Part shown: positions 25,301 to 37,531 of the stretch, one piece after another
Numbering within the stretch: the first letter of the stretch is position 1
How the letters are laid out: the number at the start of each line of letters is the position of its first letter
Assembly: GCF_907164915.1 (NCBI RefSeq)
Contig: NC_061862.1
Location: 92,087,995 to 92,151,994, forward strand
Reading direction: 5' to 3'
DNA length: 64,000 nucleotides
Origin: Impatiens glandulifera
Taxonomy: Eukaryota > Streptophyta > Magnoliopsida > Ericales > Balsaminaceae
Notes under the pieces: model-generated
The model's database searches: none
What the model was told of the DNA's origin: nothing
Seen by the model: the letters and a program-made list of their open reading frames with translations, nothing else
Program-made: the position numbers and the translations under genes

Positions 25301-26052
25301 TCTTTCATCCAGAAATTGAAGAACTTAAAGGGTCTTTTCTGTTTTTTCTCCTTTTCCCAAAAGAATTTCAAAGGGCAGTGATCAGATATACTTGGTTGCA
25401 AAACCTGTATTTGGCTTCTTGGGTAAAATTCCACCCATTTTTCATTCACTAGGCCTCTATCAATTCTGCTCTTTCTCATGTTGTCCGCCCCTCTTGTAGT
25501 TGACCATGAAAATAGATTACCTGAGAAAGACGGTTCAATGCAGTTTATGTCTCGAATGCATTCGTTGAAATCTTGCATGTCTTGTGTTATGTCTGTCTCA
25601 GGCTCTCTTTCATTCCTGAATCTTGTAACGTTAAAATCTCCCATAATAACCCATGGTTCGTCGTCCGTAATGCTTCTTCTTAAATCATTCCAAAGTGTCT
25701 TCCTCTCTGTCCCAGAGTTGCTTGCATAAACTACCGCAAAAAATATTTTTACCCTTGTCATCAAATTGATAACCTCTGTCAAAATAACTTGCTTGCTTTC
25801 AAAAATTTTCTTGATTTCAACCCTTCTTTTATCCCATCCTACCCAGATTCTACTTTTAATCTCATCAGAGTTATGAATAAATTCCCATTCTTCTTTGAAG
25901 CAACCTTGGGCAACATTCTCTATTTGACTTTGTCTGACTTTTGTTTCAATAATTCCAAATACTGTGATTTCATTCTTCTCTGCTATTCTTCTAACTTCTC
26001 TTCTTTTTATGGGGTCATTTAACCCTCTAATATTCCATGTCATTAAGTTCAT
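22396..26052 (-). pseudogene. L1 ORF2 (endonuclease and reverse transcriptase), one internal TAG
   Basis: ORF2 makes the target-nicking endonuclease and reverse transcriptase of the L1. From the ATG at 26052 the frame covers 1218 codons with a single stop, TAG at 23352-23350, after residue 900; it then continues in the same frame to the stop at 22396. The N-terminus is an AP-type endonuclease (MTWNIRGLNDP, IIETKV, GDFNV near residue 140, SDHCPL near 245). The reverse transcriptase follows (SPGPDGFNANFF, RQGDPISPYLF, catalytic FADD near 690). The part after the TAG holds the zf-RVT region (HQFILWLVYRKRLTTKDRI, CVLCSGVEES and HLFGEC). Without read-through the product keeps endonuclease and polymerase but loses the last 317 residues. 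A CAG-to-TAG change would explain the stop. The ATG overlaps the ORF1 stop. Confidence 0.93.
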
Positions 26053-28373
26053 TAATGAAAAGAAGATGTTCCAGCTTTACTTCCCCTTCCTTTACTTTTT
26101 CTTCCTTTCTGTTTTTCCCATATAGCAGAGCTATAAGGAATTGTATTTTCCTTAATTTTCTTACCTTCTTGTTTTGGGATTTTTGTGTTTCTCTGGTCAA
26201 CTTTTTTTTGAATTGGAGATTGTACAGTTTCAATCGATTCAGCTTCCTCTTCTTTATCTTTCCCATTTCCTTCACCCACTTCCCCTTTCTTGCTTTCTCC
26301 CACACTTTCCCTTTCCACAACCTCTTCGTTATTGATTCTTGCTTCCAATTCAAGTTTCTTTGTTACCTCTTCATTCTCAGCCTTTGATTCTGAATCTCTT
26401 ACCACTCTGTCTTCCTTCCCCTATTCTTCAAAACCATGTTCTGAATTTCCTTCCTTATCTTGATCCTTCTGTTTACTCAATACTAATTCTTTAGTAACCA
26501 TTTTCTGTCTTTCATTCTCAACCTTTTCCTGTTCCAACATTTCTTGTTCTTCTTTCTGTTTCTTTTCTGTCTCTATCTTTGTCTCTTTCTCGATCTTCTT
26601 CTTCCTTTCTTCTTCAATTATTTTCGGGCACTTGTAACAGACATGTTCGAATGTATTACAATCAAAGCATCTATTCGGCCTCCACTCATATGAGATTCTC
26701 ATAATTGTGGGTTCACCTTTTCTGTCTGTTACCGTCATCTGGTATGGAAGATTTGATCTCGGGTGTATCTCAATGCACATCCTAGCATAAGTCATATGCT
26801 CACCTTTTTCTGTAGTTGGGTCCATGTAGAGTGGACTCCCCAATAGGCTCGCAAAGTGACTTAATGCTTCAGGGTTATACATGTGGGGAGGGATGTTGCG
26901 CAATTGGAACCAGATTTGCGCAGTTTCTTTGGGCTTGCTGAAGAGGTTCATACCTTTTGTCCATTTTTCGAGTTTCATGTAGTTTTTTCCAACAAATGTG
27001 TGCCCATTGATCAGAATACTTTCGAGATCCGATCCTTCTTTGAATTTGAGAAAGTACAAGTCATGAATGTTTGATGTTACCTTTTCTAGACCATTTTCCC
27101 CCAATTGTTCCATTAGAGTTTTTTTGGTTACTAGAAATGGCACCTTATTTCTTCCGATGAAGTTTCCCACTATGACATTCTTCCATGAATTTACGCAGTT
27201 TTCCTCAACTTCTTGGGGTAGTTTGAATTCAAACGGGGAACCGATAATTTCAACTTTTGGCTTAAATGTTCCAAGAAAAAATTTTCCCCTCTCTTGAACT
27301 GGATTGTCAGCTTTTGTTTCCCCTATGTTCTTCTGCCCTACATTCTGTTTCTGTTGTTCATTCTGCTCGTTACTCTGGTTTTGCCCTGTTTTCTTATCCT
27401 TCCCTTGAGTTTTTCTTTGTTCTTCAGCTTTCTTCCAGACCTGGTCTACATTCCAATTAGAATTGTTCTTGATGAAGTAGACTCTGGTTTTGGGGCATTT
27501 AGAGAGATCTCTCAAAGTTTCAACAGACCAGCTCACAATAGTATCGTACTCCTCTTTTTTGAGGAGATTCCAGTCTTGTAGGTAATGTAGGTTGAGCTGC
27601 TCTGTGTACTGTTGGCTTTTCTCTTTGCTTAAAACGATTTGACCTTTCTTTCCCAGTATCAATAATTTCGTTATCTGATTTCTAAGTCCTTTCAGATTGG
27701 CCCTTTCATTAAAACCAACCCTCCATTTCCTCGGGTCTGTTTCTTTACCCAATACTTTCGCTGCCATTCTTTGCATTTTTCCTGTTTCACCTAGATTTTC
27801 TGCATTAATTCTTTCTCTTTTTAATTCTTTCTGAATTATTTTCTCTGCTTCTTCGTCTGAGTCAGTTATCTCAATAGTCTCAAGTTGAATTTGAATCCCA
27901 TTAGAATCCGAGTTAATGACCTGTGCATTTTTATTTCCTAGACTATTTTCCAGAACTACTCTATCTTTTCCTAGATCATGTCCTAGACTATCACAATCTA
28001 GGCTATCAGCATGTATTCCACTAACAGTTCTATTATCATTTTCATTCATCTCATGAGTGTTATTGGGATTGGTAAAAAATATACCTGGCGTGTTGACTGC
28101 AAAATCTTTATTATTGCTCTTGCTCACGTCAGTCAGATTTCCACCATTTCCTCCTGGCTTTGGAGACCCATGATTTTCAAAGAGGATATTCGTGTGATTC
28201 TCTCCTAAGCCTATGTGGAGGTTAGTTGCATTCGAATTTTCTATCTTAGGATCAGGGGAGCATGTGCTGGATTCACCCATTGCCCGATTAAGAGAGTTGG
28301 CCGGGCTTGTACCAACTGTTGACAAAGAGGGAATTTCCCGTACTGCTGAAGCTACAATGTTTGCAAAAGTCAT
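26052..28373 (-). pseudogene. L1 ORF1 RNA-binding protein, one internal TAG
   Basis: ORF1 encodes the L1 nucleic-acid-binding protein. I chose the ATG at 28373 (MTFANIVAS). The earlier in-frame start at 28436 is GTG and unlikely in a plant. The DUF4283 domain covers about residues 380-540 (HDLYFLKFKEGSDLESIL, YMKLEKW, KETAQIWFQLRNIPPHMYN). A zinc knuckle C-FD-C-NTFE-H-VCYK-C follows EWRPNR near residue 580, then a Lys/Glu-rich coiled-coil-like tail. TAG at 26423-26421 interrupts the frame after 650 codons. The same frame continues through 122 more charged codons to TAA at 26054-26052, which shares its last A with the ORF2 ATG (TAATG). The unbroken protein would be about 772 residues. The truncated one keeps all recognised domains. 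Confidence 0.9.
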
Positions 28374-28748
28374 ATTTAAAGTGGCCGACACGGACGGATT
28401 CGTGTCAGCGAAACTTTTAACAACTTTACAGTACACATAGGTTTGAAATTGATTTCCTGATGTACTCTAGTCTTGACCGAGAGATCGATGAGTAGATTTA
28501 GTAGATTTCTGCGGAAAGACGACCCTTCCGACCGAGAGATGAAATCACGACGCACACGGAACACGGATTGCACAAATCGCACAGATGACACAGTTCGCAC
28601 GTCAACGAATGGTGTGTGATTTCTTTGCGACTGCAATCGAGGGTTTCTTCAACGACGATTACGACCGCGACGGCATATCGCGGCACACACGGCACGCTGA
28701 TCGCACAGTTCGCACTTCACCTAGGGTTTTGCCGTCTTAGAGAAGGAA
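28374..28748 (-). promoter_or_regulatory. L1 5' leader, likely internal promoter
   Basis: 375 bp of GC-richer sequence ahead of ORF1 on the minus strand, with recurring GTGCGAA, TGTGCGAT, TGTGCCG and CGTGTTCC strings. L1 elements carry an internal promoter in their 5' leader, so this is its expected place. No specific factor site was recognised. Confidence 0.5.
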
Positions 28749-28762
28749 TTAGGTTAGACAGA

Positions 28763-30666
28763 ATTGGTTGTATGATTTATGACCCTAACGATAACGATGT
28801 AAAACGACTAGTATGAGCTTGTTTGAGGAGAGTTTTTTTTTCTAAAATACTCTACAGTTGATTAAAAGTAGAAAAAATAGTTTTTATTTATTTTTGATCA
28901 AATTACCTTTTATCTCTTCATATTTTTATTTAATAATTAATTTATATTAAAAAAATAATGAATAATTTTAATAATTTAAGAGCTGAATAAATGAATTAAA
29001 TTAATGATGTAATGGTTAAGTTTTGAAATAAAAACTAAATTTTATTCCAATAACTTATTCATGAATCTAACTAACAACATGAATGTGCCCAAATAGAATG
29101 GATAATTGTATGATTTATGACCCTTTGAAAAACATGAATATGTATGCCAATTAATAGACCGCTGACCTGTCCCATACGGCAATTGATCAACTTGGCTTAT
29201 AATAATGTCTTTTTCAATATATTTGCACTTAGCAACATAGTACACATCTTACACACACATTAAGGTATTTTTGTTTTTTTTATTATCAAATATTTTTCAT
29301 AATGGTTTTGTCCTTTTAGTGTTGTAACTTTTTTTTTTCCTAATCATGTATTGTAGCCTAATGATAAATAAGGTAGTGTTCGTGATTTTGGAGAACATGA
29401 AATGTCCCTTGTACTAAAAAAGTTGATTAGATACTTTTGGATATGTATGATCATATTGACTTGTAAAGATGCAATTACAAATATTTGGTTGGAATTTTTG
29501 AATTGTGGGTTATATTATGAATTTAATGAATGATCGAGTTGAAAATTATTAAATTCTAACACAATGTTATAGATTCATTTTTTACTATGAACCATTTAAA
29601 AGAAGGGTTAACATATTATATAAATAATAAATATTATGTATTTTAGATTCACTAAATAATGTTATAATTCAAGATAGTTCAAATAATAAAAATGATGCCT
29701 AGATAAGCACCTTATGTTGAGGTTTGATCCTTTTTCAATTTAAAAAAAAAATAAAAAATTATATAATAGTAAACAAAATAAATGAAATATTTTGATAAAT
29801 AATATGATTTTATTTTCAAGAAATTTATTTAATTCAAAGAAAGTAAGCAACAGAAATTACAAAAGGAGAAAAAAAGGAGAAAAACGAAAAATAACAACAA
29901 TAAGACAATAAATGAGTAACTGAGAAATATGATCACTCGTAAGATTTTTTTCCCTTTGTTATCTACTAATTGTTCCCTTTATTTTCTGCTAAAAAAAATT
30001 AGAAAAAGACAATAAAATATGAAATAGAGAGATAATAGTAAAATTTTTGTAATGCAATTTATTGAGTGAGAATTGTAAAGAACACGAACATATAGACGTA
30101 GAGAAGGTAGAAAGAAAATTAGAACAATCAGAAAAGGAATTTTAGACCTGTTTCAGTATAATTGAAATTTAATTGAAAATTGATAATTATAATTTTGGTT
30201 TGCCTAGGATTGTCTATCTTAATTCATTGACAGTACGGATCAAAGAATTAGAATTTGAATGAGTAAAAATATTTTATTTTTAATATTAATATAGTCGGGT
30301 TCATACACTCTTCGTCTCTAAACTCGATCGAGTACCTTCTCCTTCCCCGTGTCCGACTCGAACCCATCCATCGAATATCATAAATATAGAGTATACGAGT
30401 ACCTAATCGAATATCATAGATATAGAGTATATGAGTACCTATTCAAATAGGTAATCTTTTATATGGACTGTTTATAACCATTTTGGTACTATGAGATTAA
30501 TGAGAACCACATTTGGGTGGTAAAACTTATGTATTAAATACAATGTTTAATTATTAATTGATGTAGTTCATGTGTTAGCTTGTCAAAACAAAAACATAGG
30601 TGTGTCAATTTTTTTTTATAAATTTTTTAATTAATTTCATATTTCATCTATATTGCAATAACTTGT
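28763..30666. other. Intergenic, no gene recognised
   Basis: AT-rich. The only structure I see is a tandem pair of about 36 bp at 30372-30445 (ATCGAATATCATA.ATATAG then AGTATA.GAGTACCTA). The minus-strand frame at 29042-29245 has no recognised domain. Confidence 0.5.
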
Positions 30667-31727
30667 CATGGGTGTACATGGGTAACCCTAATTCATATTA
30701 TCTAACACATTTAACCTAAATTAAATTTAGTCAATCTATTATCCAACTCATATTATCAAATAATATGAGTTAAGTATGAGTTGTGTTGGATATGAGTTGG
30801 GTAACCCAAACTAAATTTTAGTTTGTAATACATTTATTATGTTTTTGACTTGTTTAACATTTAACACATTTTTATCCGGTTTAACATATTTTGATCCGTT
30901 TAACAATTATTTAATTCGTTTACCTCATTAAATACGTTTTTAACTCGTTTAATAAATATTTGATTCATTTATCATATTTTGACTCGTTTAATACGTTCTT
31001 AATTTTAATAAGTATGTAACTCGTTTTAATCCGTTTCACACGTTTTTAACATGTTTAACACATTTTTGGCATATTTAACACGTTTTAGGTACGTTTAACA
31101 CATTTTGGTCTGTTTAACATACTTGTGACACATTTAACATTTTCAGTCTGTTTAATTTGTTTTTTCTCCGTTTAATACGTACGTCTTTGACATTATTATA
31201 CGTTTTTTTACCTGTTTAACATAATTTTGATTTTTTTTAAAATTATTTTAATATTTTACTTACTAAATTAGTTGAAGAAAATAATAGGTGAGATTAATAT
31301 AAATTATTTAAATAATTCATACTAAATAAAGTCTTAAATATGATAAACTCTGTTTATTTTCATAAACAAATTAAGTCATAAAAGAGTTTTTAGAACAATA
31401 GTGATATGTCATTTATGTATGGCTCGACTATAATTAATAAATATATTATTAATAAATTTTAAAATTTTTAATTATTTTTTGTTTGACTTTATTGGAGATC
31501 GGCGTAGTAAAAATCAAGAGAATATATTATAGTTGGAAGATAGTTAGTTTATATTGGATTGATAAGAGAGAATTTAATTAAATTAATTTAATTTTAGTAA
31601 TTCTGGTAACTCTAACCCAATCTGAAATAAATCCAACCTAAATTCAACCCAACCCAAATCAAATTAACTTAACCAAATTAATTTTAAGGGTTAAGGTTAT
31701 GGTCAACCCAAACTATGCTCACCCCTA
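30667..31727. mobile_element. Possible hAT-like MITE with subterminal GTTTAACA repeats
   Basis: The left end CATGGGTGTACATGGGTAAC and the inverse of the right end, TAGGGGTGAGCATAGTTTGG, are weakly alike (GGGTG..CAT). The interior 30840-31220 repeats GTTTAACA(C/T)(A/G)TTTT units about every 20 bp, as subterminal repeats of hAT MITEs do. No target duplication was found, so limits and class are tentative. Confidence 0.35.
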
Positions 31728-31904
31728 TATGAATATGGTAAGAATAAATATAAATTCAAGCCCTAATTAAAGTAAATAACTTATTATTTGCAAATTAATA
31801 TTGTATTGGTAACTCTTTATTTGAATTAATAATCTGTATAAAAAAGGTAAAATAACATTCTAACCATGAGAAATAAAAAATGAAGGGTTAAAATTAATTA
31901 GGGG

Positions 31905-33800
31905 ATTAGTGGTTGGTTTGACGAGGTATAAGAGGTGTGTGATCAATTAGTATTAGTTGTTGATTTGTTGAAGTGGGGGTAAAAGAGGTCGTTTAAGATT
32001 GATGAGTTGTTTGTCGAGGGGGTAAAGAGGCATATGAGGGGATAAAGAGTCACATGAAAAAATGTGAGTCACAAGATGAGGATCAATTGAGGGATTAATG
32101 GTTGGTTTGACGAGGGGATAAGAGGTGTGCGATCGTTCGAATTGGTTTTTGATTTGTTGAAGTGGGTGTAAAAGGTCGACTAAGATTGGTGGGTGGTTTG
32201 CCGAGGGGATAAAGAGATATATGAAAAAATGTGAGTCAAAAGAGGTCGACTAAGATTTGGTGGGTGGTTTTCCGAGTGGATAAAAAAGACATGAAAAATT
32301 TGAGACATAAGAGGTCGACTAAGATTTTGGTGGGTGGTTTATCGAGGGGATAAGAGGTGAGTGAAAGTGTGTGAGTTCACGAGAAGAAATATCGATTGGG
32401 ATTTGGTGATTGGTTTGCAGAAATGAGGTAAATATAAGAGGTCTTCTTAACAAATTAGATATTAGTTGTTAAAAATATACGAATGAGATGTTGATTGACC
32501 GAAGTGGTCGATTGGAGGATTGGTTATTGATTTGTTGAAGTGGGGGTAAAAGAAGTTGCGATAAGAGTAAATATGATGAGATGCGAGATGGTGATTTGTG
32601 GTTGATTTGTCGGGTTAAAAAACCAATAATAAAAGAAAATATCGACGGTCAAAAATATATAAATGAGATGTTGATTGACTAGAGTATAAACGTGTGTGTG
32701 AGGTCACGAGATTAGAGATCGATGTTAGGATTGGTGAGTGGTTTGCCGAGAGGATAAAGAGGCATATGAAAAAGTGTGAGTCACAAGATGATAAGTCGAT
32801 TGATGTTTGGTTTGACGAGGGATAAGAGGTGTGTGAAAATGTGTATAAAGTCATGGGATGAGATGAGATGTCGACTGAGATTTGGTTGTTGGTTTTCTGG
32901 AAGTGGAGAATAATTTAAGAGGTTGGTAACAAATGAGATATTAGTGGTTAAAAAATACATGAATGAGATGTTGATTGACCGAAATATAAAAGTGTGTGAG
33001 GTCACGAGATTAGAGGTCTTGATTGTGATTGGTGAGATCTTTGTCGATTGGACAAAGAGACATATGAAAAAGTGTGAGTCGCAAGATGAGAGGTAGTTTG
33101 AGAGATTTGTGTTAGTTTGACGAGGATAAGAGGTGTGTGAAAGTGTGTGAGGTCACAAGATGAGATGTCAATTGAGATTTGGTGGTTGTTTTACCGAAGT
33201 GGGGGTAAAAAAGGTCACGGTAATATAAAAGAATATGGTAATAAATGAGATATTGGTGGTTAAAATATATGAATGAGATGTTGATTAATCGAATTGTAAA
33301 AGTGTTTTAGGTCACGAGATTAAAAGTTGATTGGGATTTGTGGGTAATTTTCTGAGTGGATAAAGAGGAATATGAAAAAGTGTGAGTCACAATATAAGAG
33401 GTCGATTGGTGGTAAAAAATGTCGCGGTAAGGGTAAAAATCATTAGATGAGAGATGGGATTTGTGGGGATAAGAGACCGATAATAAATGAGATATCGGTG
33501 GTTAAAAATAATATGAATGAAATTTTGATTGACCAAAATATGAAAATGTGTGAGCTCACGATACTAGAGGTCGATTGAAATTGGTGGTTGGTTTGTTAAG
33601 TGTGATAAGATGCATATGAAAAATGTGAGATAATGATATAAGAGGTCGATTGAGATTGATGGTTGATGTGACGAGAGATAATATGTGTGTGAAAGTGTTT
33701 GAGGTCACAATATGAGATGTGGATTGTATGAGTGGTGGTTGGTTTGTCGAAGTGGTGATAAAAAAATTGTGGTAATGGATAAGAGTTCGGTAATAGTGTA
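31905..33800. repeat. Degenerate tandem repeat, period near 300 bp
   Basis: A purine-rich plus strand repeats a set of phrases in fixed order: GAGATGTTGATTGAC, AGTGTGTGAGGTCACGAGAT, GGTTTGCCGAG, CATATGAAAAAGTGTGAGTC, AGGTGTGTGAAAGTGTGTGA and GAAGTGGGGGTAAAA. GAGATGTTGATT occurs near 32490, 32665, 32965 and 33270, with a diverged copy near 33520. CATATGAAAAAGTGTGAGTC, or a variant, occurs near 32763, 33060, 33366 and 33609. That gives a period of about 300 bp with several shortened units, five or six units in all. No coding frame is shared between units. Confidence 0.85.
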
Positions 33801-34623
33801 AAGCACATCTAACATTACTTTAAATAAAAACAAAATTTATGACACAATTTAGGTAAAATCTTTTGATCAATTTATAATAAATAAATAAATAAATTATGTA
33901 ATTGACTTAATTTTTATTAAAAAAAAATCTCACTTTTTGTTTTTTTAACTTATAATTTTTTTTTTACTTTAGATATTTATTAAATTTTAAAATATATTTT
34001 AATATTAAATTTTGGATTAAATTTAATTTATACACACTCAAATTAATTTTAAATTAATTAAATTTAAATAATATTAATTTTATCTAAAATATTTATAAAT
34101 ATATAATATTTTAATAATATTTTTATATGTACTTTCATTAAAGATAAAGTGGATTAAAATCAATATTAAATTTATTAGGCTATTTATTATATAAAATATT
34201 TTAGTTAAAGTAGTTTTTTTTTACGAATTTGGTGAGGACTTCCTGTCTCTGTTGACTTCATTCAATCTTACATGTCAGCACTTGTGTTTATTTTATTCTT
34301 ATTTATGTTTATTTTAAATATATTTTATTTCATTTAGATAGTGAGTAAATAGGATAGATAGAGGCATGGATTGTGATGTAATCTTCTCTCCTTTTTCCAT
34401 CTAAATCTATCTATTTCTCGTCTAAATCTCTCCACCTAATTTTTACCTAATTTCTTAATTTATTAATTTAAATGGAAATTTTTATTTATTTACTTTTAAC
34501 TCACTAAAAATTAGTTCAAGGGGATAATAGTGGTATGAAATGTCACGATTTTTATTTCCATTTAGAAGGCTTTAAATTGAAGAAGGTGTTAGGATTATAA
34601 AATCATACTAGCATTTTACATTA

Positions 34624-34663
<40 letters not shown>

Positions 34664-37345
34664 TTTTGTTTTCTTAATTAAAGGTATAAATGGTGATTAA
34701 CACATTGACTTCACCTACTTTCTTGATTCATCTAAACTTATCATTTGATTTATTCTCTTTTTTAACTAATAAAATATTAAAAAAAATATATCTTTCTTTC
34801 GAAAACAGACTAGGATCATGTCTTACATGTCGAGATTTATGTTGTTTAAACACGACAAAAGTATTTATATAATTCAGTTATTTATAGAAGTCTACCGAGA
34901 TATATACATTTATATGCATAATAAGGTCATATATATGTTGTCCCAACTGCATTGGTGACATTGAGAGCCTGTATTTACTTTGGTGCTTATAATCGCATGC
35001 TCTTAGTAACTTATTTACACTTAGGCCTAACTCAATCTTATAATAAATTTTGGACTATTTAAAAAAAAAACTTATTTACACTCTTCAATTGGACCGGCTC
35101 CCTGGTCTTGATCCCTTTCACTTTCCTTTTCTTATAAGCTATATTTAGATGAAATGACAATTTAATAAAACAAATTAAAGAGTAATTAATTACCTAAACA
35201 TAATTGTATAATACTATAATTATTGTTGTTGTTGATAAGTTACTTATCTTAGACGCCAATTTATCGACAAAAATGCTTCTTTTTAATTTCATTGATATAT
35301 TTCTATTTTTATTTTGTGTTTACTGAAAATTTTAGTGTTTTATTATTTATTAAAGAAAACATAATTATGCACGACTTACCATATTTATAAACATTTTCCT
35401 GCCGTGTCTAACAATTTAATTTGCCTAAAACTTGGATAGCAAAGATATTAAATGCTAAACATATTAACAAACTGCCAAGCTGGTAAAGAGGGTCACTCAA
35501 ATTTAAAAAAAAAATGGTATAGAGCTTAAACCAAACCGGCCTAACAAGGTTTTCAATGTCCGAACTTCATCAAATATCTTGATTTTATTTAATTCTCTGT
35601 TCGGGTCTCCTTACAAAAATAAGAATAGTAGTAAAACTTAAGTAATAAATAGAGATTTTTAAAAGGAACCAAACAAACCTAATATTATATCAATATAAAT
35701 AAATACATAAATAAGAATGGATTATTTATTTGTCAACCACTCCTAAAGCTTTCCTTTTAAGAGGTTGGATCCGACTTAATTTCCTTGTAGTTAGACTTTA
35801 AATGGTAAGATTTCCTATAAACGTTATTTTGAGACAATAATACAATTATGAGATATGGGTTTTGTTGTGAGAATTGAGATGAATGTTCTTAACCGCACAT
35901 TAAATATTGGTACTCAAGGTTACGTAATTCAGGTTTTTCGGAAATTGTGGGTTGTTAACGACTTAAGGGTGAATTTTTAAGTGTAGAAAGTTATGGTACA
36001 TAATCTTGACTAGCTTATGAAGAATCGTTCGAACTGAAACACATAAATTTTGTTACGACGATCGAAAAAAGCATGTTCAAACGTGTTCATGTTCATGTTC
36101 ATGACCACCTTATGCATGGAAGGGTGCCCTAGCCCAACCACCCAACTACTAACAACTAATTCATTTTACATGGACACAGAGACTTTTGGTGACTTAAGTC
36201 CAATCCTATTAAGCCTGGTTTAATAGTGTAGCTTAAAGTTGGTTGGAGTCATTGAAAAAGTCCACTCATGTCACATATTTATGAAGAGGTCAAATGGTCA
36301 ACACAACCATACCAACTATAATTGGTCTATTTATTTTATTGTTACCCCTTTGAAAACACTTTTTATAAAATAAAAATAAAAATAAAAAAGTTTCAAAACA
36401 TTACAACATATAAAATTAATAATACGAGTGATAGCAAATGGAGTAAATAATAATTTTTTTATAAATATATTTTATTTAAATAATCATAAATCAAATAATA
36501 CATACATCAAATTGAAGTGAGATTGAGAGGTTATTATTTCATATGTTTGCTAAGGTTGACACCTTCATTAAAAAATATATATTATTTAGATTTTAGAGGT
36601 TAGATAAGGTTGACACACCTTCATCAAACAATATATTATTTAAATAAATATTTATGCCAGCAAATGTTTTTAAAGTATTCAAAATAATTTAAATTAAAGT
36701 GAAAATAATGAATTTTTTTAAATAAATAAATAAATTAATATTATTCGTACAACTTATTTATGAATAAGTTTGAAAATTTTATGAATCTTTTTTATAGATG
36801 AAAAGTAAATAAAACTGAAATTTTTTTAGCCAAACAAATTTGATTCCTTGATTAACTATGTGGTCAAGATTTTGATTTTTGAACTTTTATTTAGATTACT
36901 CATAACATCGTTTAATAATTATATAATTTATATCATTAATTAAATATGATATAAAAAATTTAAATTATTATTTTTGTTATATATTTAACTTTTCTACTTG
37001 GACACTTCTCTTTCGTTATTCGGGCGATAACCCTTTCGGTTAGACCTAAGTTTTAGACTTTAGACTTTCTCAGTCGAATATTATGTCATGACCAAGAACA
37101 CCTACTAGGTCAAAACATCTTTAAATTGGATTTTTCTTTTTGAACAAAAATGTTATTGATTTAATTTATATTTTAAAATTGAAATAAATGTAATAGTTGT
37201 GGAGACATTCTAGTTAACTACTACATTCAAACAAAAATATTTGTTTTTTTTTTTTATTTTGAAAAATCTAAATTTGAGAAATAAGCCATAACCAAACAAG
37301 ACCTTAATAATAAGAAATAAATAAGGCTGTAAATCGGCTGTACGT
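33801..37345. other. Intergenic, no gene recognised
   Basis: Long AT-rich stretch. It holds a (TA)n tract at 34625-34662 and an imperfect repeat of AAGGTTGACAC..CTTCAT-type sequence near 36555 and 36610. No domain, terminal-repeat pair or RNA gene was recognised. The last few hundred bases should include the promoter of the gene at 37532. Confidence 0.5.
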
Positions 37346-37531
37346 GTGTCTCTTTCAATCTCTCCGCCTCCCCACCGGCCAATCGGCTATCCGCCACCCG
37401 CCCATATCTTGGGCCCCTGTTCTCTTCTCTTCTTCTGTATTTATCTTTCTGTAACCCTCCCTCAATTCAATGTTAACCCATTAACATCTTTCTCTCTCTT
37501 CTTTAGAACTTTAACTGATCGATCCATTTCA

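Larger units (their letters stand above)
22229..28748 (-). mobile_element. Full-length plant L1 retrotransposon, 6.5 kb
   Basis: On the minus strand this runs from a 5' leader (28748-28374) through ORF1 and ORF2 to a short 3' leader and a 23-nt poly(A) tail, seen as T at 22229-22251. A perfect 14-bp target duplication TTAGGTTAGACAGA flanks it at 22215-22228 and 28749-28762. Full length, clean duplication, long tail and only one nonsense codon in each ORF point to a fairly recent insertion. The 3' end, AATGAAATGGCACTAAGC then GTTTACCC before the A tail, is typical of plant L1s. The 5' leader has many GTGCGAACTGTGCGA-like strings and is GC-richer than its surroundings. Confidence 0.95.

Noticed and set aside
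28374..28436. L1 ORF1 extension to 28436
   Set aside because: The start would be GTG; the first in-frame ATG is at 28373 and gives a normal plant L1 ORF1 N-terminus.
23327..28440. Many plus-strand frames across the L1
   Set aside because: They are antisense shadows of ORF1 and ORF2 with no domain of their own.
29042..29245. 67-codon minus-strand frame
   Set aside because: Weak resemblance to retroelement tails only; no motif could be defended.
32615..33808. Minus-strand frames in the 300-bp tandem repeat
   Set aside because: Low-complexity Ser/His/Thr-rich frames at different phases in different units; not conserved between units.
37346..37531. N-terminal extension of the small gene by 62 codons
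   Set aside because: It begins with GTG, is CT-rich leader-like sequence, and a good ATG follows at 37532.
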